Of a stretch of 64,000 nucleotides of DNA, positions 1 through 10,262 are shown in pieces. The notes below the pieces were generated by a model. That model had not been told where the DNA came from, made no database searches, and saw only the letters and a list, made by a program, of their open reading frames with translations. The DNA is from Aplectana chamaeleonis. Lineage: Eukaryota > Nematoda > Chromadorea > Rhabditida > Cosmocercidae. Every line of letters begins with the position of its first letter. Positions within the stretch are counted from its first letter, which is position 1. The stretch lies in the NCBI GenBank assembly GCA_029168955.1, contig JAPDOI010001518.1, positions 62,001 to 126,000 on the forward strand. Reading direction: 5' to 3'. The position numbers and the translations under genes are program-made.

Positions 1-47
1 AGAGCGAGAGGGGGCCATTTCTTCTAAGTCATGCTGTGGGTGGTAAA

Positions 48-329
48 GTGTGTCCGAATGACTCTGGTCGACCATGCGGCCGTCGTGCGTGCCAGGCTTC
101 CGTCACATGTGCCGCTCTCGGACGAGTGTTCATACAGCTGCCACCCCAGACCCCTGAACTGCAGAACTGATTGATTGCTTGCTGGCAGCCGCAGCCGGTT
201 CCGCTCCTAGTCAATGGCTGCGGGGGAGGGCTCACTGTCGTTTCGCATGCTCGTCCGAGAGCGGCACACGCGACAACCGCCTGCCATGTACGATGGCCGC
301 ACGGTAGGCCAGCCTCATTCGGACACACC
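48..329. mobile_element. 280-base inverted repeat
   Basis: Left arm 48-134 (GTGTGTCCGAATGA ... GTGCCGCTCTCGGACGAG) and right arm 244-329 are inverted copies at roughly 80 percent identity. The overlapping open frames are by-products of this palindrome. Confidence 0.75.
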
Positions 330-344
330 TCATGACTATGGCTT

Positions 345-921
345 TCCGGACAGCAAGAGCGTTGAGATCACGGTATCGACCGGGTGTGGCTACGGACTAT
401 CGTCCAACTACAAGGGGTATGGTATACTTTGGCGACACACTGTTGCATCGCTCTGCACTGCGAAAGCGACCGCCTGTCGCAGAGCTTCCGCCCTCTAGGC
501 CTAGTGCATACTTCGTCGCAGGTGCGACGGAGTCGCCGCGACAAAGAGTCCTCAAAGACGTAATCGGTCGCCGGCTGGTCGCCTGCAAGTGGAGATGACG
601 TAACGTTGCGTCCACAATCGAATGCACAAATAATTTTCATGACATTTTGTTCTATTTTTGTTACCTTTTTATAATAGGGTCTCATCTTTTCTAAATTTTT
701 ACCAAGTCCATTCGCGTTCTGTTTTCGTTTTCCTTCCTTTCATCTGATTACGCTATATATAAGATACAGGATCTGGCACTTTTTTTTCTGTGGCGTTTTT
801 AAGCTACAATGGGTCATGACTTGCATGTCCGATTTCAATTTGAAATCATTTTAGTATTGCTTTCAAGGAGTTCTATACAGCAGTGTTACAAAATATTAGA
901 TTCAATTCCAGATTTTCTCCA
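345..921. other. No gene seen
   Basis: The start is GC-rich, the rest AT-rich. Overlapping open frames at 332-685 in three frames have no supporting splice sites or motifs. Confidence 0.5.
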
Positions 922-1921
922 TTAAAGGCAGTGTTCACGATAATCTTCAATTTTGAGATTATTCGCTATATTGATTGAGTGGGTAGAACTAAAGTGACGT
1001 AGAGATCCGGGTAGAACTAACGTGACGTAGAAATCGAGAAAAACGCACCAGAAGTACACGTAATCTTCAAGTATCACCCCGCCTCTCAAGTATCACAGGA
1101 AGTGTTTGTTGTGACGGTGAAATCTTTTGTGCACCCGTCCTTTGCAATTCTCTTCTCTCTATTGCTCCGTTCTTTCCTTAGGGCCCTAACTAACCCTGCT
1201 TTGCATTAAATATTCTCCTATTTTCGATTGACCCGATTTTCCACCGATGACAACCACCATGAACACATTCATCCAAACGGACAACAAGTCCATGTTATAG
1301 AATAATGTCACTGAAATACGACGTTTTAATGCGTTGCTCGCCGTTTATTCGTAGTTTTGACGACACCTGGTGGCCTACGCATTGTTTTGAGTGGAAATTT
1401 CGGGAGCGAAAATCATCGTGAACACTGTCTTTAAAGGCAGTGCTTACGATTATTTTCGTCCCCGAGTTTTTCGCATCAAACAATGCGTTGGCTTCCAAAG
1501 TTACCGAAACTAAGAAGAAACGGCCAGAAACGCATGAAAACGACATATTTCAGTGACACTATTCTATAAAATGGACTAGTTGTCCGGCTGGATGAACGTA
1601 TTCATGGTGATTGTCACGGGTGGAAAATTGGGTTAATCGAAAATCGAAGAATATTTTATGAAGATCAGGATTAGTTAGGGCCCTCAGGAAAGAATGGAGC
1701 AATAGAGAGTAAAGAATTGCAAAGGACGGGTTCACAAAAGATTTCATTGTCACAACAAACACTTCCTGTGATACTAAAGAGGCGGGGTGATACTTAAAGA
1801 TTACGTGTACTACCGGTGCGTTTTTCTCAATTTCTACGTGATTTTAGTTCTACCCGGGGGCCACTTATTCATTATAGCGCATAATCTCAAAATTGATGAT
1901 TATCGTGAGCACTGCCTTTAA
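922..1921. mobile_element. 1000-base perfect-layout palindrome with TTAA ends
   Basis: The two halves are inverted copies that meet near 1434. The ends read TTAAAGGCAGTGTTCACGAT at 922 and ATCGTGAGCACTGCCTTTAA up to 1921. TTAA at both borders fits a TTAA target duplication. No open frame of note is present, so it is non-autonomous. The same terminal AAAGGCA occurs on other elements here (19312, 60750, 61998). Confidence 0.8.
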
Positions 1922-2107
1922 GCGCATATTTCCACCTCAAATTCCATGATTGTAAACTGATCAGACGGTCATGATATATGAAATCCGTCGTTTTGACCTG
2001 TGGCCGGGGGGGGATCTCAAAAGGAAATACATATTTTTGTCAAAATAGCGCTCTCAAAAAAACTATCTATCGTATATTGCATTACCCACATTGAAAGGAG
2101 CACGAAA

Positions 2108-2250
2108 ATTCCCGGGATAAGGGCTCTCTACACACCGAGGGACGAGTTGTCTTGCCCACAGCAGCTCTGATTCCACTCAGGACCACTTCGCCAGCAAAAG
2201 GTTGCGTGACGTTTCGAACTGCAAAAACTGGACAGCTCTTCCCGCGCTTC
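2108..2250. mobile_element. Partial copy of the 3578 hairpin
   Basis: Shares CCCGGGATAAGGGCTCTCTA, ACACACCGAGGGACGAGTTG, and GATTCCACTCAGGACCACTT with the 3578 copy. The right arm is incomplete. Confidence 0.6.
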
Positions 2251-3154
2251 TCCCTTTTTCTTGATTTTTCTTCTTGACCTGAAGCGTCTTTTTTCATGAC
2301 ACTCAAAGCTAACATCCTTTGAGCTAACAAGGAATAATGCACTGCACCGAAACAAGTTGTCAATGAAGAAACGGGAAAATGAAAGACATTATGCAAAAAT
2401 CTAGGGCGAAAATCAGAGAAAAGGCATTTTTCCAAAGTACATATGGGCACTGGTCTACGCAAGTCATCTATGAGAACTCATGACAGGGCGAGGTAAAAGT
2501 TTGTACCCAGGGTAAAGCGACCGCGCTGGACTCAAATATCCTACGCTTGTGACTAGTAAGAGAATATGGACTTCTGGCGAGATCGAACCCTCCCTCAAAC
2601 TTGCGTGTTTTATTACACAGCTCAAGCTGTTACCAGTTACATATATTACTTTTGCGCTTTCAGCTCCTCTCGACATAAATGCAATAAGCGCTGATGTGTG
2701 CTCTTGCCCTCTCAAACATCCGATTTTTTGCAAAGCATTGGCTTCGAGCCGTCAGTTCTGGTTTTTTTACCATCTCACAATTTTGTACTTACTATTTGAA
2801 TACGGCAAGAGAAATCTTAAGGCAATGAAACGTTAGAGATAAAGCTCGATGAACTGCTCGAGAGGTAAAGCTCGATAAACAGCTTGAGCACATCAGCTCT
2901 TTGTCGGGGTGGGAGAAAACGGTTGAAAATTGACATACTAACGTTCCTGGGGGGGAGGGCCTGAGCAAAATTGGCTTCGGAGAGGGGGGGGGGGGTTGAG
3001 CGAAAGTGGCCGGCCAACATCTCGTGCAGTACCCTGTTGTAGGAGCTGAACGCGATTATGAGGTGCGTTCCCCGATTTTCGAAGGGTTTCTGGGCGGTTC
3101 GGAAGGTGGAAAGAGTTCGGAATTCGGGGAAAAACGCTTTTTTATGACTTTTTT

Positions 3155-3260
3155 CAGAGTGCTTCTAGGCAGCTGCAAAGGGCATATTCGGACTTTACGT
3201 CCGAAATTGGTTCTAGAACTGTGCATCTCATTTGGAATGGAAAATAGTAGTTCTCTTGTA
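3155..3260. mobile_element. Solo right end of the long-TIR family
   Basis: GGCAGCTGC, then ACTTTACGTCCG, GGTTCTAGAACTG and TTCTCTTGTAAGTG follow the order of the right arm of 55555-56641. No matching left end was found nearby. Confidence 0.65.
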
Positions 3261-3339
3261 AGTGACCTAGCATATTTGCTAATTTTTTCTTCTCACCGAT
3301 CAGGGTCAGGCACGCCGTTGTCCAGGACCTCGACGTACC

Positions 3340-3577
3340 TACAGTTAACTTCCGCACTGCCGTTCAGTCCGCAAAGTGTGCGCTGATTGCGAAATTGTGC
3401 TGCGGCGCGGTTGCGAGTATCCTCAGACAGGGATGTGGGATCACTCGGGCACCAAAGGCAAAAGGCGCCCGGGTGATCCCACATCCCTGTCTGACGACAC
3501 TCTCAACCGCGCCGCAGCACGATTTCGAAATTAGGGTGCACTTTGCGGACTGAACGCCAGTGCGGAGGTGAACTGTA
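3340..3577. mobile_element. TA-flanked hairpin, 238 bases
   Basis: The arms are about 110 bases and nearly identical: TACAGTTAACTTCCGCACTG with its mirror CAGTGCGGAGGTGAACTGTA, meeting around 3455 at GGGATGTGGGATCACTCGGG. Confidence 0.85.
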
Positions 3578-3748
3578 CGTCCCCGGGATAGGGGCTTTCT
3601 ACACACCGAGTGAGGAGTTGCACCGCCTTTCGCGGCTCTAATTCCACTCGGGACCACTTCGCTCGCGTTGAGTGGCGTGACGTTTCAAACTGCAGAAACG
3701 GGACAACTCCTCCCTCGGTGTGTAGACAGCCCCTGTCCCACGTCCCCC
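3578..3748. mobile_element. Hairpin element beside the previous one
   Basis: CGGGATAGGGGCTTTCTACA pairs with TGTGTAGACAGCCCCTGTCC, and GAGTGAGGAGTTG with CAACTCCTCCCTC. A partial copy lies at 2108-2250. Confidence 0.75.
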
Positions 3749-4214
3749 CACTTGGAGATCGTAATACTATTCGAACCCATCCACGATCATGTTTTTTTGG
3801 AAGTAAGAACGTGGACCTAACCCCGCATCTCCTTCCTTTCGTCACAGCGTTGGACTTCACTGCTTCAAAAGAAGAGCTTATCCCGCTCAGGTTTCCTAGA
3901 TAAGCTCTCAAGCTCGATGGAGGACTAGTCCGTCAGAAGACCAACTCGTTCAAAGAACACAACTTAACTGATGCTCATTGGTACATTTAGACAGATTTAT
4001 TAATATGCGAGTCACGAAAATATGAGTATAGGACCCCCACAGCCCCGGTTAGCATCGTGTTGAAAATATGACCATACCGAGATTGAGCCTTAAAGTATTG
4101 CAAGAAAAATTCGAACAATAAACAGAAACAGAAAAATGTAAAGAAATGGTGTGATTTAGGGGAAAGCAAGGAAAAAAACTTTAAGGGACGAGAAACTATA
4201 AAGGACGATAGCAG

Positions 4215-4365
4215 TTCAGCGGGCGACCCGCTAGAAAACAGCTCGCGACCCGCTGTACCCATAGCGGGTGGCGAGCAAAGACGAGTGCGTAGCAGGTGGC
4301 GAGCTCTTCGAAATGAAGGGCGAGCGGGTGGCGAGCCAGGCCCGAAATGCGCGCGGGTGGCGAGC
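4215..4365. repeat. Clustered GCGGGTGGCGAGC motif
   Basis: Four close copies of GCGGGTGGCGAGC or GCAGGTGGCGAGC occur at about 4263, 4291, 4323 and 4351, with inverted variants (GCTCGCGACCCGCT) at 4241. Spacing is 28-32 bases. This sits in a GC-rich island between AT-rich flanks. Open frames here are compositional. Confidence 0.6.
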
Positions 4366-5295
4366 CCCGACTTCCTGAGTGGGTGTAACCCTTGTGTGGG
4401 TGCAGAAACCTTCACAGATTCGAAAAAAGTTAGTATTGCTGAACAACTACTATTGTTCAACCAGAAGGGGTGCGCGAGCGCGGGTGTGAGAGGAGGTAAC
4501 ACCTGCGGTAGTTTTGAGGGCACTGCACTGCATCAGACGCAGTTCGGCAGTGGAGCACGATACTTTTCGACGGCTCGCCACAGTGGTAAGTGAAATTCCT
4601 TGCTCAGGAATGCTCTAGATTGAGGAGTTTCCGAGCCACATAGTGGGAGTGAGTAGAAGGTTGCCCAAAGATGGAAATTTCACCTTTAGAATCTTAATAT
4701 TGCTTTTTTGAAAAAAAATTACCGTTGTCCCATTTCGGCCGAAGGAACGGTTTTGGACAACGGTTTTAGACAACGGCGACACATGATTTAGGCGATTTTC
4801 TTCGTAATTTTAAGGTCGTGGGAGGGGTGTTAGGTATCAGTTTGTAGGGAATTTCATGAAGGATCTGAACGTTTTTTCAGAATTTCGAAAATCTGAAATT
4901 TAATGGGGGACGTATCCTCTAGTTCCGAGCCAGATTTACTCTGTTACCTCGCGCGCTTGTGCGGAGCGAGGGTAGACACAGCGAGAAACTGTGGGGAGAA
5001 GGAGACGCAGCGTACGCACGCAGACGCAAGCGACGAACAGAAATAAATTACACTCGGAAACAGAGGATACGTTGTCCAATTTTCGAAGTGAAGAATTTAG
5101 GCGGTAATAGGCCCGAATAATGAATGTAATTCGTCTAAAAATCTATTTTATCTGCCGAAAATTTGAATAATGGCTAAAATATGTCTATTTCACTTTTATG
5201 TGCATATACTTACCTCACATGTAGTGTTGTGGTGCTGTACTATTGCTCTCTTTGATCTTTTCTTTGCTATTACAGGCTTTAAAACGGCCAAAGTC

Positions 5296-5425
5296 ACATG
5301 GTTTCTGCGCGTGCTGGTGCGGAGCGGAGGTTAGAGACAGTGAGAGAGCGGGGGACAGACGGAGGCTGAGGCGTCGCGCGCGCCTCTCGCGTCTCGAATG
5401 ATGTAAATTACAACGTTTTTAGAGG
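5296..5425 (+). repeat. GC-rich interspersed repeat, copy 1
   Basis: CACATGGTTTCTGCGCGTGC, GGAGGTTAGAGACAGTGAGA and TCTCGAATGATGTAAATTAC are shared with 28748-28880 and, inverted, with 17515-17645. A diverged relative is at 4940-5050. No tRNA-like A/B boxes seen. Confidence 0.65.
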
Positions 5426-6510
5426 GTACAACATGTGAGACAACCGCGTCCGAACCAGGGATGTGCGGAAATTTCGAAAAATCGGCGAACGAAAATCGAC
5501 AAAATTTGTCCAAAAACTGCCGGCAATCGACAAATGGCAAAAGAAAAGCTTTGTCCAAAAAACTATACGAGTGTCCGAAAAGTATCGGTAAAATCACTAT
5601 TTTCTAAAGCACATCTGGTTTTTCAATTGCAAGATAAGAACTGTTTCTTCAATTATACCACAAGAAGTTAAATCCCTGACGTTGGTGCAACACTTGATAT
5701 AAAAACAGCACTGGAATAAGTATTCTTTCAAACTCCGGTACTAGGAATGTTGTGCTAAAAGTGTAGTAATTTTTCGAGGCTCTCTAATATCAACATTTTT
5801 CAAAATAGTAGTCATTCATTTGTTTTGTGTTTTGAATTCATTGCACGAAATTCATAGTATGGTGCAATCCAAGTTAAAGGCACAGTCCAACCTCACGGAT
5901 AATTTTTGGCATTATAGACCGGCCGTCGTGTATAACAACCACGCCAATCGCGACGAACTTGACTCAAAAAAAGGGTTTTTTAGTCGTGAGTTAACGAATA
6001 GTGAAGAAATAGCGAAGAAAAACGCTCAAGATAAGCTCAAGTAGCGGTTCCTCACGCACATACAGATTGAGGGCGCAGACGACCTCGCGATTCGACCAGG
6101 CTGGACGTCGCGAAGTTGCTTGGCAATTCGCCATCAATGACGTTCACGGCGCCACAAGCTCGTCAGAACGGGGGGCGGGGCGGGCTTAGCAGTTGTACTG
6201 AGTTACTGAAATCTTCACTTCGGGGCCGTTTTTACAAATTTCTACCTCGCCTTTGCTGCCTTCTGAGACCCTATACTCTCCAAAATCTTCCAGCGTAGTA
6301 ATTCGCACAGAAAACTCGAAAGCGAGATTTATGGTGAACACTGCCATTTCAGTGCTTTTTCTGAGCCGTTTGTGCTCTCTATTAAAAATGTTCAGGGTGT
6401 TAGTTATTATCCCAAAGAGTCCTATGTTAATTGCCCAAGCCTCAACAAGGAGGGAGTGGGGGAGTGGGTACAGTTTCAGATAAGAGGACCCACAACATCA
6501 TGACACTACA

Positions 6511-6659
6511 TAACGTCAGCATGGATCGTGAAGAGACTTTGTCTTCACTGTTGAAGGTTGGCGCAAACTCGGTGCACCTATGTTATAGCATATGGCACCG
6601 AGTATGCGCCAACCTTCAACAGTGACGCGAAGTCTCTTCACGATTCATGCCGACGTTAA
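6511..6659. mobile_element. 149-base hairpin with TTGGCGCAAACTCGGTGCAC core
   Basis: Near-perfect arms (TAACGTCAGCATGGATCGTG and CACGATTCATGCCGACGTTA) with TA at both borders. A related hairpin core lies at 55190-55255. Confidence 0.85.
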
Positions 6660-7917
6660 GATACTAGCAATTGCTCCGATGCGAACGGTATATGTGTAGC
6701 CTGACCCTCTCCTTTCGAGCCGGTCACAGCAATGCCTATAGGGTCCGCAGAGTTGAAGTCGCGGCGTTGCTCGCAGCGACGAACAGCTTTGGGCGATGTA
6801 ATATCGATTGCATTCGGCGACGATGGCGACCGACGCGGCGTGATCTACTGCGCACCTTTTGTCGAAAATTGAGAGGAACAACGGCAAACAACAATCGACA
6901 AAAAACGTTCAAAAACGGCCGGCAATCGGCAACCGACAAACGGCAATTGCCGCACATCCCTGTTCCAAACCCCTCGTTCCATAACCTGTTTTTCTCACAG
7001 AAAGAGAAACGCGACTGAAAACACCTCCGATTTTTTCAAGTGTTGGCCCAAAGTTTTTACGTCCCCCCAAAAAAAAAATCCTCCCCGCTGTTGTCCAGCT
7101 GGACAAAGCCCACCTGACCCTGTCACCGATACCCCTGTTGTCTGACCTTGCTGTTAAGCTCATTCATTCCATACCTCTTTGATTTTTGTGTACTAATTGG
7201 TCACGAACTTTGCGCTTTGTTGTCTTGTGTATTGAAACTAGCTGTTCCCACGGTCGGTTTTCGTTCGGGCCACATGGGACCCGAACCGGGACCTGAACCC
7301 GAGACTCTGATATTCAGGGAATCGAAAAAATGTATATTTATTTTTTTATGCATTACACATTGTTAAACTAAATATATACCGTACCACCATAGTCACCGGC
7401 TACAGTAATGAACATATAAGTAAAAAAGACACGTCAGAAACAACGCACAACACTAATTTGAACCTGTGGATGGAAAGAATCGTATCAGAAAAAAAAACAA
7501 TAATATTAATTAACAACACACATCGACAATGTTGGAAATTTGAAAAAATTTCATAAAACAGTTCCCTTTCCTGTAGCTTTATTTTCTTCTGCACAGCAGT
7601 CGAGAACACACATTTTCTACCTGTGCGAGACACGGACGGACCTATTCAACTTGGAGCAAATATTCTTCTGTCTGTACTACATATATGTATACATCTGGGG
7701 TTCACACATAAATACGACCATACTGTACCACGTCAATTAACACATATTTGTTTTTTTGCTTAATGAAGTAGGGATAGATGACAGAGGGAGGGTACAATCA
7801 GCCCACAGCTGCTTTTTCTTCTATTTCCCCTACAATTCACAGCAGCCTCTAAAACCGGCTCAACGGGCAGCCATGCACCATAAATAAATAACATCAAACA
7901 AAAGCTATTTGAGGGTC

Positions 7918-8004
7918 ATGAATGTTGCGAAGAGCAATAAAATACATGTAAGCAAGCGAAACGACTCTGAGAACCTTCAGCTATACTTGGACAACTTGCG
8001 GCAG
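7918..8004 (+). CDS. Possible single coding exon before strong donor
   Basis: An ATG at 7918 opens 29 codons (MNVAKSNKIHVSKRNDSENL then QLYLDNLRQ) that end exactly at CAG|GTAAGTGA, a consensus donor. The peptide is charged and looks like coding sequence rather than low-complexity DNA. No partner exon was found: a 1.55-kb palindrome starts about 75 bases downstream, and the next gene is on the other strand. It could be a first exon, an internal exon or chance. Confidence 0.25.
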
Positions 8005-8077
8005 GTAAGTGATACACCAACAGAAACTTGGGTACGGCCGCCCAACCTGGAGTTGTGGAGGGAGTCTAGACGATCCT

Positions 8078-9625
8078 ACACTGCGCTTCAGAAGTATAGA
8101 CGCACCCCCTAACACGCCGTTATTTGGTCTGGATGAAACTTGTCTCAGAAGTTACGGTTACTACTGGATTCGCCATAGCATAAAACCTTAATGTACAACA
8201 TTTCAGTGACGGGCGTCTAAAAATTTGAAACATCTGGCTTGAAACTACAAAATAGGCCGCTTCAAAAGTATAGACGCACTTTCAGAAATCGGAGAAAAAC
8301 ACAATCTTTTCCGAAAGGGTTTTCAACTCAAAAGCTAAGTGAGTAAGGATAGGTGTTCACAACTCACAGTTCGTATGCCACAAGGTCTCCACCTCTCCTA
8401 GCCCGAGCGAGTCCAATAACATGCGTTGAATTGGATAGGTGTGATCGACCAGAGAAAATCCAAGCAATTCGGCCGTTCTTCGAAGGTAGCCGACAGGGAC
8501 CAGTGCTACTCTGACTTCTGCAAAAGCAAGGTAACGTCCGAAAAGCCGAAAAATCCCGTTGCTCATGAAGTTATTGGTCGATCGGTATCCAGCACGAGGC
8601 CAACGACCAGTAGAGTTTGAGCTGATTTTTCATCTTTTGACACGAGATGCACGGTCTGAAGGACAGAAAAAAAGTCGACAAAAAAAAACGTTGCTCGTTG
8701 TCGTTTCCGACCTGACGCACACCCTTCTGATCCACCCGAGGCAGCGCGAGTGCTGGACACTGTGAAGACGCGCTTTATCAGGCTGGCACTTTCTCCTGTG
8801 GCTATATTGGAGCAATTTTAATCGAAATTTACTGTCCAGATAAACTTCTTCTCTGGAGAAGAGCTCTGCTTATCGAAGAGGCTCACCTGAACCGTGAATT
8901 ATCGTCGAAAATGCTCTAACATGCCCACAGAGAATATGTAGTGCCCGCTTAAAATAAATCCTTTCGCCATGATCTTCAAAGTGTCCAGCCCTCAAGCAGC
9001 TTCGGGTGGATCAAAAAGGTGTGCGTCAGGTCGGAGAGGACAACGAACAATATTTTTCTTCTCACGATTTGCCCTACACGCCACGCACTTCTTGTCAGAA
9101 GATTAACAATCAGTTCAAACTTCACTGGTCGTCGGCCTTGTGCTGATGACAGATCGACCAGTACCATGAACTTCTTGGGCCACCGTTCTCAGAAGTCAGA
9201 GTAGCACTAGTTCCGATCGGCTTCCTTCGAAAAGCTGTACAGTTAGTTGAATTTTCTCTGGTCAGTCATACCAACCCAATTAGACGCATTTAATTGGATT
9301 CGCTCAAGCTATGTGAGGTGGAGACCTTGATGCATTTGAAATGTGGGTTGTCAACACCTATCCCTACTCACTCAACATTTGAGTCAAAAAACCTACGAGA
9401 GAGTGTGCGTTTTCTTCCCATTTCTCAATGTGCGTCTATACTTTTGACACAACCTACTTTGAAAGATGATGCCATAAGTTACTGGTTTTCAGACGCCTAC
9501 CACTGAAATGTTGTACACTAGGGTTTTCTGACACGGCGAATTCAGTGGTAACCATATTTTCTACGACAAGTTTCATCCAGACCGAAGAATGACCTATTAA
9601 GGGGTGCGTCTATTGAACGCTCTCT
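8078..9625. mobile_element. 1.55-kb palindrome
   Basis: Arms of about 700 bases (8078-8800 and 8960-9625) are inverted copies: for example TAGACGCACCCCCTAAC at the left pairs with AAGGGGTGCGTCTA at the right, and GGTGGATCAAAAAGGTGTGC pairs with the 8720 region. The divergence is roughly 20-25 percent by eye. No transposase; a foldback element. Confidence 0.8.
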
Positions 9626-10102
9626 GTAGAAACAGTCGTTGGGCCAACTGCTGAATCACGTCGCCCAGGCATAACAAGGTTCAACAAAGTACGCTGAGGC
9701 CATGAGAGGTGATTGGAGGTTTCTGGAGTCTAGTCCAGTAAAACGTACTGCACTAGAACACGTGCGAGAATAGAGGCTGTAACACTATGCATTTGAAGTA
9801 TACACTAGAATGAACGACAAAAATGACTACGAAAACATCTAGTCGACTAGGAGGAAAATGGCCAAAAGAATCAACTGGAAGGCTACAAATCCGAATCACT
9901 ACACTTCTTCGGTAAAACGAAACCCAAAATCACTGAAACGGTACCACGCTCTAAATGTATGTATGAGGGGAAATATATATGGCTACAGTGTTACATGAAG
10001 GAAAACTTCCATACCTGACATAAAACGCCGGCCTCTAGACACACTACATAAATACACTGCTAGATGGAATACTAGCGACTGCACAGTTACAATATAATAC
10101 AC

Positions 10103-10262
10103 TTAGACCGCAGCACCACCGCTGCGTTTCGACGTAGGAGGTGGTGGGCGACCCTTCTCTCTATCATACTCCCCTCGTAGCCATGCTATGCCGGTCAGCA
10201 CGTACGCACACATCTTCTCAAGTGGAGCATCAAGGAACAAATGTCCGCAAACTTTTTCCAGC
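10103..10262 (-). CDS. affl-2: AFF gene exon 17, end of homology domain and stop
   Basis: After the acceptor ACATTTTTTGCAG, the exon encodes LEKVCGHLFLDAPLEKMCAY then VLTGIAWLRGEYDREKGR and a Pro/Ser/Lys tail, with TAA at 10105-10103. It matches the final helix of AFF proteins ([20 protein letters not shown]...GLHWLR), where the conserved Gly-Pro-Leu and the terminal WLR are recognisable. The one-base start fits the phase-2 end of exon 16 across a 3.4-kb intron. A copy of a 260-base MITE ends only about 65 bases upstream of the acceptor. I see no AATAAA in the next 150 bases on the minus strand. Confidence 0.85.

Larger units (their letters stand above)
4600..7917. other. Intergenic, no gene seen
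   Basis: Apart from the repeats listed separately, AGGGATGTGCGG at 5458 and CCGCACATCCCT at 6950 are inverted and may bound a 1.5-kb decayed element. The CGGCAATCGACAAA segments just inside (5520, 6930) also match. No open frame here has splice or domain support. Confidence 0.4.

Noticed and set aside
2570..2600. tRNA-like GGTTCGATCTC on the minus strand
   Set aside because: No A box, cloverleaf or acceptor stem fits around it. No other tRNA seen.
3987..4523. 178-residue minus-strand open frame
   Set aside because: Spans the GC-rich motif cluster and AT-rich flank, with no domain or splice support.
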